Under the pieces are notes generated by a model, which saw nothing but the letters and a program-made list of their open reading frames with translations, was not told the DNA's origin and did no database searches. A stretch of 64,000 nt of DNA, from positions 7,124,208-7,188,207 of the forward strand of contig OZ007512.1 of NCBI GenBank assembly GCA_963931865.1, written 5' to 3'. The position numbers and the translations under genes were made by a program. Origin of the DNA: Axinella damicornis. Its lineage: Eukaryota > Porifera > Demospongiae > Axinellida > Axinellidae. Every line of letters begins with the position of its first letter. Positions within the stretch are counted from its first letter, which is position 1. Positions 1-10,931 of the stretch are shown here, one piece after another.

Positions 1-1273
1 AGGAAGACCTCGTGTACGATAAGCACAGTGGGGAGCTGGTTGGGTTCGTCAATCTGGGAGAAACGAATAACCGCCTCATTCAATTTGAGCGACAGGTGGA
101 AAGCAGCACATGCGAGCACGAACCACTGGCGAATTCGATTGTAGTGTTGATGGTGAGGGGGTTGTTCACACACCTACAGTTTCCATATGCACAGTTCCCC
201 TGTGCTTCTGTTACGGGGACCTCCTGTTCGATCCCTTCTGGGAAGCTGTTGAAAGGCTCGAGCGATGTGGGCTAAAGGTAATGGCTTTAACCTGCGATGG
301 GGCATCCGTGAACCGCCGCCTCTTCAAGCTTCATCAGACAGGAAAGGAGCTTGTACACAAGGTTGTCAACCCATTTGCTACTGAGCGATTTGTTTACTTC
401 TTCTCGGACCCACCACACCTGCTCAAGACTGTGCGAAATGCCTGGCATAATATGAAACGACAGCTATGGGTGAGTAATTTTGCTTCTTCTGTGTTCACAT
501 GCAGGTGTTATTAATGCCTTTCTTTTTACAGTGCAATGGTAAAGAGATCAAGTGGGAACACTTGATGGACCTGTACAAACGAGACAGTGGTGCAATCAGG
601 GAGGCCCCTGGACTTTCCCTGGTCCCCAAGCTCAAGTGGGAGCACATACATCTTACATCATTTTCTAAAATGCGGGTTGATTTAGCTGCGCAAGTGAGTT
701 CAGACTATATTTGTTGTAGGTAGTACATCTAGTTATTACATGATTGTGACTTTGAGTGACCACTGACCATGTATGTGTGAAATTACACCTGTAGGTCCTC
801 AGTGAATCTGTGGCATCTGCAATGAAGTTGACTGGGGGAGATAAAGTGACGGAGACAGTGAGATTTGTCGAGATGTTCGACAAGTTTTTTGACTGCCTGA
901 ATGTCAACAATTTCACAACTGGTCGTCAAAAGCGGAAGGTCTTCAAAGTGCCTTACAGGTCTGCACACGATTTCCGGTTAAAGGTAAGAGTGTAATGTGC
1001 TGTAACTATCTTCTTAAGTTATTGTTGTACTTTACATTTTCAGTGGTTGAAAGAGTTGTTTCTCGGATACCTGAGTGAGTGGGAGGAGAGTGTCAAGAAA
1101 TGACCCGGTTACTCCAAATTGATGCAGAAGATGATGCTCCTGAGTCCAGAAACCCGCTTGGGATTGAAGATAACAGGTAAATGTAATTAGTGCTACTCAC
1201 GTGACCATCAACGAATCAGACGCCTCAGAATTGATCACATGATGGAGCATTAAATCGCTTAATGCACAATTTA

Positions 1274-1299
1274 GTGTGCATTATCTAGATAATGCACAC
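1274..1299. repeat. Perfect 26-bp palindrome in transposase intron
   Basis: A perfect inverted repeat centred on TCTAGA, with arms GTGTGCATTA. The surrounding intron (1179-1566) repeats the word AATGCAC many times, which suggests nested remnants of one AATGCAC-rich foldback family. Confidence 0.8.
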
Positions 1300-1347
1300 T
1301 TTTCAAAGATCAAAGGCTGTCTCGGGTCAGTGAGTTGCACTGAGTAG

Positions 1348-1503
1348 TTTAGATACCAGTTTACAGTGCATTACGGGCTTGAGTGCACTCGGGCAATGTA
1401 GTTAATGGTCTCGGGTGGATAATGCACGAGCCGAACCCTCGACCGTTAACTAGATTGCCCTCGTGCACTAAAACCCGTAATGCACTGCAAAGTGGTATCT
1501 AAA
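1348..1503. mobile_element. Foldback MITE inside the last transposase intron
   Basis: The left arm starts TTTAGATACC and the right arm ends GGTATCTAAA. About 58 bp of each arm pair with a few mismatches, including GTGCATTACGGG/CCCGTAATGCAC. No coding capacity. The superfamily is not assignable because a clear target duplication is not seen. It inserted into, or arose within, the intron of the P-element transposase, so it is either nested or part of that element. Confidence 0.7.
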
Positions 1504-1947
1504 TATTACATAGCCCGTAATCCCTCCCACCCACTTTAAAAATCCCATTTTCTACCCTTCCTTACAGTCAACTCATTTGTGGAACTTGTCGAGTACCTGT
1601 TCACCATTCCTGGCGTCAAGGCTTTTCTGAACGAAAAACTATCTCAGGACCCTCTGGAGAAGTTCTTCGGCTGTCAGAGACAGAGAGGACGAGTTAACGA
1701 AAATCCTACTGCAGCACAGTTTTACAAGAACACACAGGCTTTGAGGGTTGTAAATTCTTTTTGTAAGGGATCAGTCAGAGGCAACTGTCGTGGAAACAAA
1801 AACCCTGTAAATTTTGAAGCTGAGAACCAGCCATTGCCAAAGCGGCCACGCACCAAACAGTCTCGTGTGTAATTTTTTCCTTATGTTGTATACCTGCATA
1901 TTGACTTACATTGACTTACAAAGTGACAAATATAATGCACAATCATA

Positions 1948-2733
1948 CTAAAAATCTGACTCGGTGTTCGTGCTAAACAAACCACTACGTAAGGCCTTAG
2001 ACTTTTGTAAGTTTTTCTTGTTGGATTGTTTATACTGCTCGATCCATCCACTGACGAAGGAGAATCCTCTGATAGTGATCCACAAGTCTATGATCATGTT
2101 CAGCAAGATCTTCTCATCCTCCTCCCCAAAGTCGGCGGCTACTATTGCCCAATGTGACTGGATGTCTTCATCTGTAGCGATCCTTCTAAGCAATCCTTGC
2201 CTTCCAACTGTAGACGCTAGGCTGTGCACCTTGCTCTTCCTCAGCTGCTGTCTCACCACCTCCTCCATTGATTGAAACACCATAAATGTAGCATCGCTGA
2301 CATGCCACAGCCCTCCTCTATCAACTAAGTTCAACCAAGCATCAGAACTCCCTTCTCTGTCATCGTCGTCTTCACACTCCAAAAGATCCATGATTCCTAT
2401 AACAAGCTCCTCCTTCAATGGATGAGACGATCTTTCGAGCTTCTTCCGGAGGTTTCAACAGACATATCCGGCGGCATATCGAAGGGCATTTTCTTCTTGC
2501 ATTGAAAGGGAGGGGAGGTCCTCTTCAGCTTGTGCTTTTCCATCCAGTGGGAACTGGTGTTTTATCATTAGTCTAAAGATGAGGTTGGTTAGGTGCTGGG
2601 TGAGGATGAGAGTCGCAGGCTCACCCAATGCCAATGCAGTGAATGATGACCACTGAGAGAGAAACTCAGGTGAGGTGCGGATTTTATGGTACTGGGCCCA
2701 CATCTTTTCCCGCACACCTTCCCACTTACATCA
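1948..2733 (-). pseudogene. Unrecognised conserved ORF, convergent with the P-element transposase, interrupted by one TGA
   Basis: One minus-strand frame runs from about 2733 (WEGVREKMWAQYHKIR) to the stop at 1948. It is broken only by TGA at 2455-2457, between ALRYAAGYVC and NLRKKLERSSHPLKEE. Replacing that TGA by CGA would restore a continuous frame of about 260 residues. Recognisable blocks include RGGLWHVSDATFMVF and ITIRGFSFVSGWIEQYKQ followed by a basic KKNLQKSKALR tail. I recall similar blocks in predicted proteins of sponges and cnidarians but cannot name a function or domain. No start codon is certain: the frame opens just after a candidate splice acceptor near 2734. It ends 75 bases from the transposase stop, tail to tail, so it may be a second gene of the same transposon. 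Confidence 0.6.
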
Positions 2734-2980
2734 CCATTCAGGAAAGGCAGGAAGGGGCGGTGTTAGTTAGCAAGTTAGCCATGACGTTCACAAGGCTTAA
2801 GGGCGGTCAACTTTCTCTCGACCACAGGCAGGAAACGGACTCCAGTTTTTCTCAAGGCTGAAGTTTTACCTTTGAACTACTGGTAAGCGACGATGTATAG
2901 CCACACAGAATGGTAACAAGCTTGCTTGGCAGTGATCAGCTATTCAAATAAGGTAGTCCAGCCTAGCTACACGCTATCTA

Positions 2981-3376
2981 TAGCCTTGTTCCCAGTCCCA
3001 TGCCCAGCTTTCCGTCGCTTGCAGTACGGTAAAGCGGGGAGGGCCTGGTACATTTCCTCACGTGAGTGACGTCAAGGGTAGAAAGGGGTAGAAAGACCGG
3101 AAGTTTAACGTGGGCGTAGTGTGTCTCAGAACAGCAAGAAGAACGAAGGTACCAGGTAACACACAACACATATCTTGCTAGCGGGGGGCGACTGTCGTAC
3201 TCACCGAGTGTTGAAAGAGTAGGTAGCTGAATAACACGCAAAACGTAGCGTCCTTGTTCTGAAAATTTTGTCATTTGTCGATTACGCATGCTTACGTGAG
3301 GTTATGTACCAGGCCCTCCCCACTTTACTGTACTGCAAGCGACGAAAAGCTGGGAGTCGGACTGGGAACGAGGCTA
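2981..3376. mobile_element. TAGYCTC-family foldback MITE, 396 bp, perfect 9-bp TSD
   Basis: Begins TAGCCTTGTTCCCAGTCCC and ends with the matching GGGAACGAGGCTA. Subterminal arms share AGCTTTTCGTCGCTTGCAGTA-like sequence and GGAGGGCCTGGTAC. It is flanked on both sides by CGCTATCTA (2972-2980 and 3377-3385), an exact 9-bp target duplication. No transposase is encoded. Confidence 0.9.
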
Positions 3377-3385
3377 CGCTATCTA

Positions 3386-5118
3386 CACAAATTAAGTCAC
3401 TGGCACTGTCCAGTGTTTCTAGCACGCTCCTTTTAAATTGAATAGCAAACAGAATTTCCACTTAGGGGCATACCCGCATAATTAATTTTAGTTAATTTTT
3501 AATTTTAATAAAAAAAGTTAAACGTATGAGAAGTGTTCTATTTGTACAAGGAATAAATACACACAGAGTGAACGACCAGGACATAGAGCAATATCGAGCG
3601 AACATCAAACAAGCTGCACATACTTCAATCGGGACATCACAGACTGTAAAATGTCAAGTCGAGACACAACAGCGGCATCATTGAGCTGTTTGCGAACTAT
3701 TCCTCCAGTACACTCAGTAGAGTGATATCAGAGAGCAACACTGCTGTGAACAAACGTTCACAGTTTTGAATGGTATGACATCAGCTAAACTAATTCCGCT
3801 AAGCAAAAACTGCCCGGGTACGGGACGGTACGGAACATATCATTGTATCACTGTTTGGGTATCATTGAACAGAAACGCTAGCATGGTTGTATGCCAACGG
3901 AACGAGAACTTTTCCATGTGTATATGACTTGAATGAGGTTGGATGGCATGGAGACAACAAGCTTAAGGTTACATGTGAGGTGGAATGGCCTGGAGACAAG
4001 GCTAGAAGAAGGGAGGTTGGAATGGCCTCTGGATGAGAATAGCAAATTGAATGGTCCTGCCTGTAGACAGTACAATTCCATAGCTTACCAAAGAGGGCAT
4101 TGGCCGTGCTGATCTCTCTTGAATACACGTTCTCTTATGATCTCAACTGCAGCCAACAGCCTGAGAAAACAGCAGAAGAATGTGCACGGTTTGATGCAAG
4201 CCAATCTACACACATCATCAAATTGAAAAGATATTGTGCTCAGCAGAGCATGTACCCTGTGTGCTACATTCTATTATGGCCTAATACCGATTTTAATACA
4301 GCATGCACAATGAGATAGCAAGGGCCTACCGATTTAATACAGTAATGAAGTAAAATGAGCTTTCTCACAAAATAGTGAACTTGATAAATTTCGCCAAGAA
4401 GTCATACCATAATCTCCCATTAATATCCCTGCCAAATTTTGTTCACTACATCCAGCCCAAAGTGGGGTGGGGGCGTACTTTCGAAAGCTTGCTATGTACA
4501 CAAACTATTATGACGTTGCCAAGGTTCATGTTCACACATGATCGCCAGTACCGTTCGTAGTCATCATGCATGGTCTCCCTACATCGGACAAAAGAGCTAC
4601 CACTTCAACGCGAGGACAATAACATTCACGACAAACTTTGCTGTAGCCATCCTCAAGAATAGCAATACTGTCGGTCATGTACCACGGGACATTTCCTGGT
4701 ATTTCCGGCAGAAGAGTGGCAATGAGATGACTTGTATCCGTTGATGGTGACTACTCTGAGAGAACATCTGAAGTTGCATGCGTATTGTGTAGTTTAGATA
4801 TTAAGAGGGGAGTTAATATGAGTCAAACTACCAGGTGCAGGAACTTGGGTGAAAGTAGTGGGAGGGTGAATTTTCGAAGGGGGCATATTAGCGGGAGACT
4901 ACGGTATATCATCCTCCACAGAACCATGAGTCTCAGTCAACACAGAGTGAACCAAAGTAGGATTCCAAAGCAAATCTTGTTTGCTCAGGTCAAAGTTCTA
5001 ATCTGTACGAAAGTTCCCCAGAAAGGCAGTATTGGGTAGGAAGTAAATCGATGCTTATTTGAAGCCCTTTCCTGGGAAGGGAAACCAGAAAACCACCCGT
5101 CCAAGGTGCAACTGGTGG
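3386..5118. other. Intergenic, no gene recognised
   Basis: AT-rich sequence with short spurious frames only. Around 3930-4030 a loose repeat of GGTTGGATGG / GGAATGGCCT plus GGAGACAA is visible. No RNA gene or domain was recognised. Confidence 0.5.
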
Positions 5119-5416
5119 ACTCAATCTGTGGCCTCTCACACCACAGTTGAGTGATATACCCACCCAGTATACACGTACCGTCAAGAGTCTGGATACTCAA
5201 TCTGTGGCCTCTCACACCACAGTTGAGTGATATACCCACCCAGTATACACTACCGTCAAGTCTGGATACTCAATCTGTGGCCTCTCACACCACAGTTGAG
5301 TGATATACCCACCCAGTATACACTACCGTCAAGAGTCTGGATACTCAATCTGTGGCCTCTCACACCACAGTTGAGTGATATACCCACCCAGTATACACGT
5401 ACCGTCAAGAGTCTGG
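5119..5416. repeat. 75-bp minisatellite, four copies, each unit a hairpin
   Basis: Units start at about 5120, 5196, 5269 and 5344, giving periods of 76, 73 and 75. Each contains CTCAATCTGTGG, a 9-base spacer, then CCACAGTTGAG, so every unit can fold on itself, followed by TATACCCACCCAGTATACAC. Reading frames on both strands here are repeat artefacts. Confidence 0.9.
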
Positions 5417-6340
5417 AGACAAGGCCAGGCACCCACACAGGTCACTATTCCAAGTATTGTTTGTATGACGTATAGTGGGTTTCTTTCGTGGGAGAAAACT
5501 TTCAGTGGCGATTCGTGAAAGTTTTATCTGTGAAAACCAACCTGGAATCGGTTCGGACACCGCAACATGCTGAGTACTATATGCACTAGCTTATGATGGC
5601 CCTGTTCACAGTGCGCTGATTCCTTTTACAAAAGCCAGATGTCCAGTAGGCATGGACGGCTGTACTTTTTTTGACGATCACGGCTGTCAAAAAGAGGTAA
5701 AACAGGTACTATCCAGCATGGCAGGGGTGACAAACCCTATGCAAGTGGGCGACGTACGACTACTTCACTCCCAAACAGAAGGAGCAGATAGCAAACGAGC
5801 TGCCAAACATGGTGTGACACTGTTCGCTGTGAACTCCACCGCATAGCTCTGTAGCTTGCTCATCTCTAGTGTGCTTAACTGGTTCTAATTGTCAGATCAC
5901 CGAGTCACATTCCAATGCAGTGTTAATGGGTGTGGCAAACTGGGTTACCGCAAATCTCCACGAAATTCTGATGTTCAGGCAATTCACGAAAGTTTTCTCT
6001 CACGAAAGAAACCTAGCCTCGATCCCAGGCTGCGTGGAAGGAAGCCTGGGAATGAGACTAAGCACGAACATATGAGAGCCACAAAGCAGTAACACCCAGC
6101 TACCCTCGGTCCCAGACCCCCACACCCAGCTTCTGTCGCTTGAATAAAATCCATGCTATTGAAAAGAACTTGACTTTTGGGCAAACCAGAGGATATAATT
6201 ATTGTCTGTCCACTTTCTATATCATATTTATCAGCTACTCATGCAGCTTATCATTGCCACTCACAAAACTGCTAAGAATCCATGGGAATGGAAAATTCAA
6301 CAGGATGAGACATAAATGTACTTAGCCTCGTTCCCAGGCC
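5417..6340. other. Intergenic, with a 47-bp palindromic TAGYCTC element at 6014-6060
   Basis: No gene recognised. The 47-bp piece runs from TAGCCTCGATCCCAG to CTGGGAATGAGACTA. Its flanks do not form a convincing 9-bp duplication. A lone left terminus (TAGCCTCGTTCCCAGGCC) sits at about 6324. Confidence 0.6.
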
Positions 6341-6418
6341 CCAGGAATGGAAGTTTGAGGAATAGCAGGAGGGATACACTCTCCTGCTTCTGTGGCTAGC
6401 TAGTTACTCCAGACGTAC

Positions 6419-6526
6419 CAATTGCAACAGCTGTCCTGATTGTTCCTCTGTAGGGTAGTCTTCCTCTCGCAAACTGACCCTAGCTGAATCGGGAGGTGGG
6501 TTTTGGAAATGTCGAGGGGAAGGTTA
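6419..6526 (-). pseudogene. Inverted, damaged copy of the UCP-like carrier exon
   Basis: On the minus strand this repeats the exon at 10,825-10,929, including the acceptor (CTGTTGCAG) and the donor (GTACGT). Relative to that copy it has a one-base deletion in the C run before the PLD codons and a 4-base CTAG insertion after the IQ codons, and carries KTHLPIQ in place of KTCLQIQ. Homology continues into both flanking introns (about 6341-6740 against 10,480-11,000), so it is a DNA-level inverted duplication and not a retrocopy. Confidence 0.8.
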
Positions 6527-6583
6527 CTGCAACAGAAGATGGGAAGAAAAAGAAATGGGGATGAACAAAGGAAGTAACAATTG

Positions 6584-6703
6584 AGGGAACGACGGAGGTG
6601 AGGAGGTGGAGGGAATGACGGAGGTGAGGAGGTGAAGGGAATGACGGAGGTGAGGAGGTGAAGGGAATGATGGAGGGGAGGAGGTGAAGGGAATGACGGA
6701 GTT
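6584..6703. repeat. 27-bp purine-rich minisatellite
   Basis: About five units of GAATGACGGAGGTGAGGAGG plus GGTGAAGG. It is the reverse-complement counterpart of the CT-rich tandem tract at 10,230-10,515, and like that tract lies on the intron side of the carrier exon copy. Confidence 0.8.
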
Positions 6704-6813
6704 TTACGAAGTGGTTATGGGTCCAGCAGGAAGTAGAGCGATGAGTTAGGGTACATGCATATTAGAGCCAGGGCAAAGTTCAAAGTTCATAATAGAACAC
6801 GTACAATGTCATG

Positions 6814-7411
6814 TAGCCTCGTTCCCAGGCCCGAGACAGTGAGGAGAAAAGGGCCTGATTTCCACTGTTTGCGCATGCGCTTAATTATCCGTCACCATAA
6901 TACGTATTCATAAAGGGGAGGGTGCAAATGACGTCTTCGTAGTCACATGGTCGAGGGTGTGATGCTTACCTCCTTTGCTACACTGGTTATCCGCGAGATG
7001 AGGGGCGACACAACCATAATTGCACTGCCACCAGCAACAGACTTACCCACGACATTCGTTATTCAAAACAAACGGAAGAGTCTGGTAGCATACTGACTCC
7101 ACCCGGTCGGTGCGACGGCAACCACATGAAAAAATCAATCGCAGGTCGCTGTTCTAGCTCAATTCAGGAGCGTCTTTCCGCCTGAGGACATATAGGAGAG
7201 CACGATCGAGAGCTGTTGTAAGGTACGCCACTCTCCTACAATAGCTAGGTAGTTAACTGTGCGGATCACGTTATCCACTTCGACGTCACAAGTGTACAAA
7301 CATAATCGAACGTCCACGGTGCCGGTGGAATTCCACCGCTATTTAGCGCAGCACAAACACTGGAAACCAGGCCCTTTTCTCCTCGCCGTCTCAGGCCTGG
7401 GAACGAGGCTA
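6814..7411. mobile_element. TAGYCTC-family foldback MITE, 598 bp, 9-bp TSD (8/9)
   Basis: Left end TAGCCTCGTTCCCAGGCC, right end GGCCTGGGAACGAGGCTA. Flanks are AATGTCATG (6805-6813) and AACGTCATG (7412-7420), differing at one CpG-type position. Inner arms share AAAAGGGCCTG / CAGGCCCTTTT. Confidence 0.9.
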
Positions 7412-7420
7412 AACGTCATG

Positions 7421-9499
7421 TATCTGCAATCTCCCAGCATGGGCATACAGAACATCACAACACACACAGAAGACAATCAGCTACACACACAGAAAATGAA
7501 GTACAAAGTCTATGACTGCGAAAGCTGCACCTGGGTTGTTTTGTCTTAGGTAGGAGACAGGTGATCCTTGAAGAGTTGAAAACTGTAGCTGCTAGCATGC
7601 TCACCGCAGACAAATACCATAGATCGGGAAATTTTTGTAAAAAAATATTGCAATAGCTGCACAAAGGAACGGAGCGACAGAGATCCTTTGGGAAAGGGGA
7701 GTTAGGCTTGATGGATCGCGGAAGGGTCATAGCTCTAGAACGATGGTGTATGTCTGTCTGGTCACGGCAGTGCTCTGTTTCCTTGCCATGCTTGCTAGGT
7801 GTATGCATGTGGTATGTGGCTATATGCTCTCGTATATGGAGTTGTGTCACCTGTCATGGTGGGACAGGTATCCCCTTCGGTGTGCACTGCCGACGAGCAT
7901 GGGATGCCATCTTGGGGAGGTGTATGCAGTCAACACTGACTGGACAGCTCCTGAAAACCTGTTCTCTTGTCACTGTTCTACTCCCCCCCCCCCCAATTTA
8001 TCCTAACGATGGAGGTGGCAGCTCCTGAAAACATGTACATTGAGGTGGCAGCTCCTGAAAACGTGTATGTGGAGGTGGCAACTCCAAAACAAGTATATAT
8101 CACAAGGGGTGAATGTCAACATGATCTGGTGTGGTGTTCCAGTACTACAGAGCGGGTGTATTTGACATCACCGGCCGTAAATCAACCGAAACCCCCTCCG
8201 TTATAATCATTCCGTTTCTTTCATAAGACTGCATGGCAAGAAAGTAGTAATTTCTACTGTGATCTTAGAAATGCTAGCAGCTCGGAACTTACGAAGTACT
8301 ACTGTGTCAACTGTTGCTGTAGCGCAGTTACCATGCCGATTAGATCGAACAGCTATGCAACCTCCAGTACAAGTGAGCTACTAGTTTCCGTCCAGCTGCC
8401 ATTGAACTCCATGTTCTCTTGCCATGCGGAAGTACTCAGTCACGTGGTTTTTGTGACGTCAATGCAGTCGCTCTATGCTTGCTAGGTGTATGCATGTGGC
8501 CATAATGCTCTCGATCTCGTATGGAGTCGATGTGTCAGCTGTCATGGTGGGAGGGGTATCCCCTTTGGTGTGCGCTGCCGACAAGCATAGGATGAGGACC
8601 TGTATGCAGAGTTCGCACTACTCAGATTTGCTCATGTCTGAACCTCGTTTGTTGTGGTTTGTAGTTAATGTATCAATTCATGTATGTATGTGTGTGTATG
8701 TATGTGTCAGCCATAGCCTATAGGTCAATGCTTAAAATGAACTTTGAACTTTGAACTTTTAAAGTATGTAGGTATACTTCCTGCAGGACCAACATCCACC
8801 TCGAAATTTAATGTTATACTCACAGTAAAGGCAACGTGGACGGGAAACATAATTTTCTACACAGAAAACTGCTACACATTGGCTCACCAGTTTCGGCTAC
8901 GCCTGCTGCTATGCTGGTGAGGATGAACTTGAGGACTAACGCTTCCTCCCTTCCTCCCGCTGGAGACGTGGTCGTCACGGCGCTTCCCTCTTCTCCTACG
9001 GCTCATCCCCCTCGGCAATTGCTAGCAGAGACCTGTTAGCATCGCTCTAGGAATCTCTCTGCAGCTAGAAGGTCAGGTGCACGCGCACGTGTTGCAAATA
9101 AACTGACCTTTGTAATTGTCGGGTCAGGAAGTAGGTGTGGCCAGGTTAACAAAGATCCCTGTGTACAATGCAATGGTGCCAGTGCTGAGCTCCAGTGATT
9201 GGAGGCGGAGAGGAGAGGCCGAGCAGAAGAGGAGTACCACCATGCCTCGTGCCTCCAGGGGGAGGAAGGGAAGACCTTTTTGTCCTGAATATCTCCTCAC
9301 CATCACAGCAGCAGCCGTAGCTGAAACTGGTGAGGGATCGAAGGGTGTGAGTGAGAGTTGGTAGTGCTCAACTCAGGCTCTGTCCTGGGTTTGAAACCCA
9401 CTAAAGCCCTGGTTGTTCTGTTGAAGGGTGGTGCTCCTCAAAAAAAGGAATTTGCCCTTCCTGAACAACAAGCTCGAACATTGTGAGTTCTCAGTGCTG
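7421..9499. other. Intergenic with a 140-bp direct duplication
   Basis: A block at 7788-7935 (GCTTGCTAGGTGTATGCATG, then CTGTCATGGTGGGA and TGCCGAC-AGCAT) recurs at 8474-8612 in the same orientation. A 30-bp tandem repeat (GAGGTGGCAGCTCCTGAAAA) spans 8009-8098. A tRNA-like stretch with GGGTTTGAAACCC lies near 9360-9405 but is too weak to call. No gene recognised. Confidence 0.6.
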
Positions 9500-9508
9500 A
9501 TGTCATAT

Positions 9509-10082
9509 TAGTCTCGTTCCCAGACCCTCCCCGAAACGCGGAAAGAGGATCTGGTGTTCTGAGCGATATTTCTTGGCGCATGGGGCGGGGCTATACGGCA
9601 TAAGGAATGGCGGCATTCTAAATGTCCTCTCCAATGAAAGCGCACCTAACATTCATCTTATAAGCTTACTGTAGCAGCGCATTTGGTCCTTCACAAGGGA
9701 CATCAAAGGGCTAACAACAACAACGTACAGTTGCCCTGCGCTTGTACAGAATTCTTCCTGAGGTTGTCAAATGACGGAAGGGTCACGAAACACAGAGATT
9801 TCCCCATACCAGTCGGCAAGATAATCGATTTGGCTACTGCCTCAGCTGGCTCTTCAGTAGGCCTGTCGTATCCATTTCACTGATATACCGTCCGTACTAG
9901 CTACACTGCACTGTTACATGTACCGTACCTGTGACTTACGCTGATTGACTATGTCATTCGCGTTTTGCCATCTGATTCGAGCTTTAAAATCCCAGAGCGA
10001 CCATGCCCCATGCGTCAAGAAATATCGCTTAGAACACCAGACCTTCTTTCCGCGTTTCGGGGAGGGTCTGGGAACGAGACTA
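9509..10082. mobile_element. TAGYCTC-family foldback MITE, 574 bp, perfect 9-bp TSD
   Basis: Termini are TAGTCTCGTTCCCAGACCC and GGGTCTGGGAACGAGACTA, with long arms containing CCCCGAAACGCGGAAAG / CTTTCCGCGTTTCGGGG. Exact flanking duplication ATGTCATAT at 9500-9508 and 10,083-10,091. Confidence 0.93.
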
Positions 10083-10229
10083 ATGTCATATCGCCACCCC
10101 CGTTAATGGGGCCCAGGACCTGTATGAAACCTTCTTACCGGTAAATGCAGCTCTCCGGCTGCATGCTTGTACTGTGCGACAGTGTGTTTTGATTTGTCTC
10201 ATCAGTCCCTTCCTCACCACTGTTTGGTT

Positions 10230-10515
10230 CCTTGTTCCCTTCACTCCCTCATCCCCTCCACCATTTCCTCCGCTCCGTCATCTCCTTCACTCCCTCCCCC
10301 CCCCCCCCCCCCCCCCCCCCCCTGGCATGCCCCTCATCCCCTCCCCTCTGTCATCCCTTCACCCCCTCCCTCCATCACTCCTTCCCTCCGTCATCTCCTT
10401 CACTCCCTCCCCGCTGGCATGCTCCTCACCCCCACCCCTCTGACATCCCTTCACCCCCTCCCTCCATCACCCCCCATGTCTACCCTTCACCCCCTCCCCT
10501 CTGTCATCTCCTTAC
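10230..10515. repeat. Pyrimidine-rich tandem tract with poly-C run
   Basis: Degenerate units around CCTCCATCACTCCTTCCCTC and CACCCCCTCCC, with an uninterrupted C run near 10,298-10,321. Proline-rich frames here are artefacts. The tract lies in the presumed intron before the carrier exon. Confidence 0.85.
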
Positions 10516-10824
10516 TGACCTCGTGTATTTCCATGGACACCTGCAAGTGGTAGTCTAAATCGTACTAATAGTGTGGTGTTTATCATAGGAAAAACCATCT
10601 GTTGAAACGGGTTTGGGCGGCCACTATAACCATCAGACCTGCTTCATGTCAATGCCGTCTGTGGTGGGAACACTTGAAGTTTCATGTTTGGCTATTTTGG
10701 TGATTCTGCTATTTAGAGGAGTGTGTCATTCTCATCACCTCCTCCCCTCTGTCAATCCCTCAATCATTGCTTTCCGTTCTTGTTTGTTCATCTCCATTTC
10801 TTTTCTTCCCATCTTCTGTTGCAG

Positions 10825-10929
10825 TGACCTTCCCCCTCGACATCACCAAAACCTGTCTCCAAATTCAGGGTCAGTTTGCAAAAGGAGGGCTTCCGTACAG
10901 GGGAATGCTCTGGACAGCTTTTGGAATTG
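10825..10929 (+). CDS. Single exon of a mitochondrial carrier, UCP4-like
   Basis: A 105-base exon bounded by acceptor TCTGTTGCAG and donor GTACGT encodes VTFPLDITKTCLQIQG then YRGMLWTAFGIG. PLDITK matches the Px[DE]xx[KR] signature of SLC25 carriers (inner-membrane solute/proton transport), and the wording TFPLD-TKT-LQIQG with YRGM-TA is close to uncoupling-protein members, especially UCP4 (SLC25A27) by memory. The usual arginine after KT is cysteine, which fits a CGY to TGY change. No other carrier exon was recognised on either side, so this is an orphan exon of a broken gene, or of a gene whose other exons lie outside or are unrecognised. Confidence 0.75.
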
Positions 10930-10931
10930 GT

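Larger units (their letters stand above)
1..1872 (+). pseudogene. P-element / THAP9-like transposase, decayed, 5' truncated by window edge
   Basis: Split reading frame resembling P-element transposases (DNA cutting and joining in the nucleus). Exon 1 (about 1-469) carries a GELVGFVNLGE motif, then LMVRGLF and FPYAQFPC, then in another frame GDLLFDPFWEAVERLE and FSDPPHLLKTVRNAW. Further exons: about 531-692 (KWEHIHLT), about 794-983, about 1043-1178, and about 1567-1872 with SQDPLEKFFGCQRQRGRVNENP, the typical C-terminal P-element motif; most introns begin GTGAGT or GTAA. The N-terminal THAP finger would lie left of the window. Two lesions are seen: a one-base frame break in a G run near 217-220, and TGA at 1101-1103 inside an otherwise conserved stretch (SVKK, stop, PGYSK). 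The TGA fits a CGA to TGA change. It is therefore probably an inactive copy. The family call is from recognised motifs, not a search. Confidence 0.85.

Noticed and set aside
8836..9364. Small ORFs near 9 kb as possible exons
   Set aside because: No recognised domain, poor splice sites and no partner exons.
9360..9405. tRNA gene suggested by GGGTTTGAAACCC
   Set aside because: No complete cloverleaf or clear anticodon arm; the word is simply palindromic.
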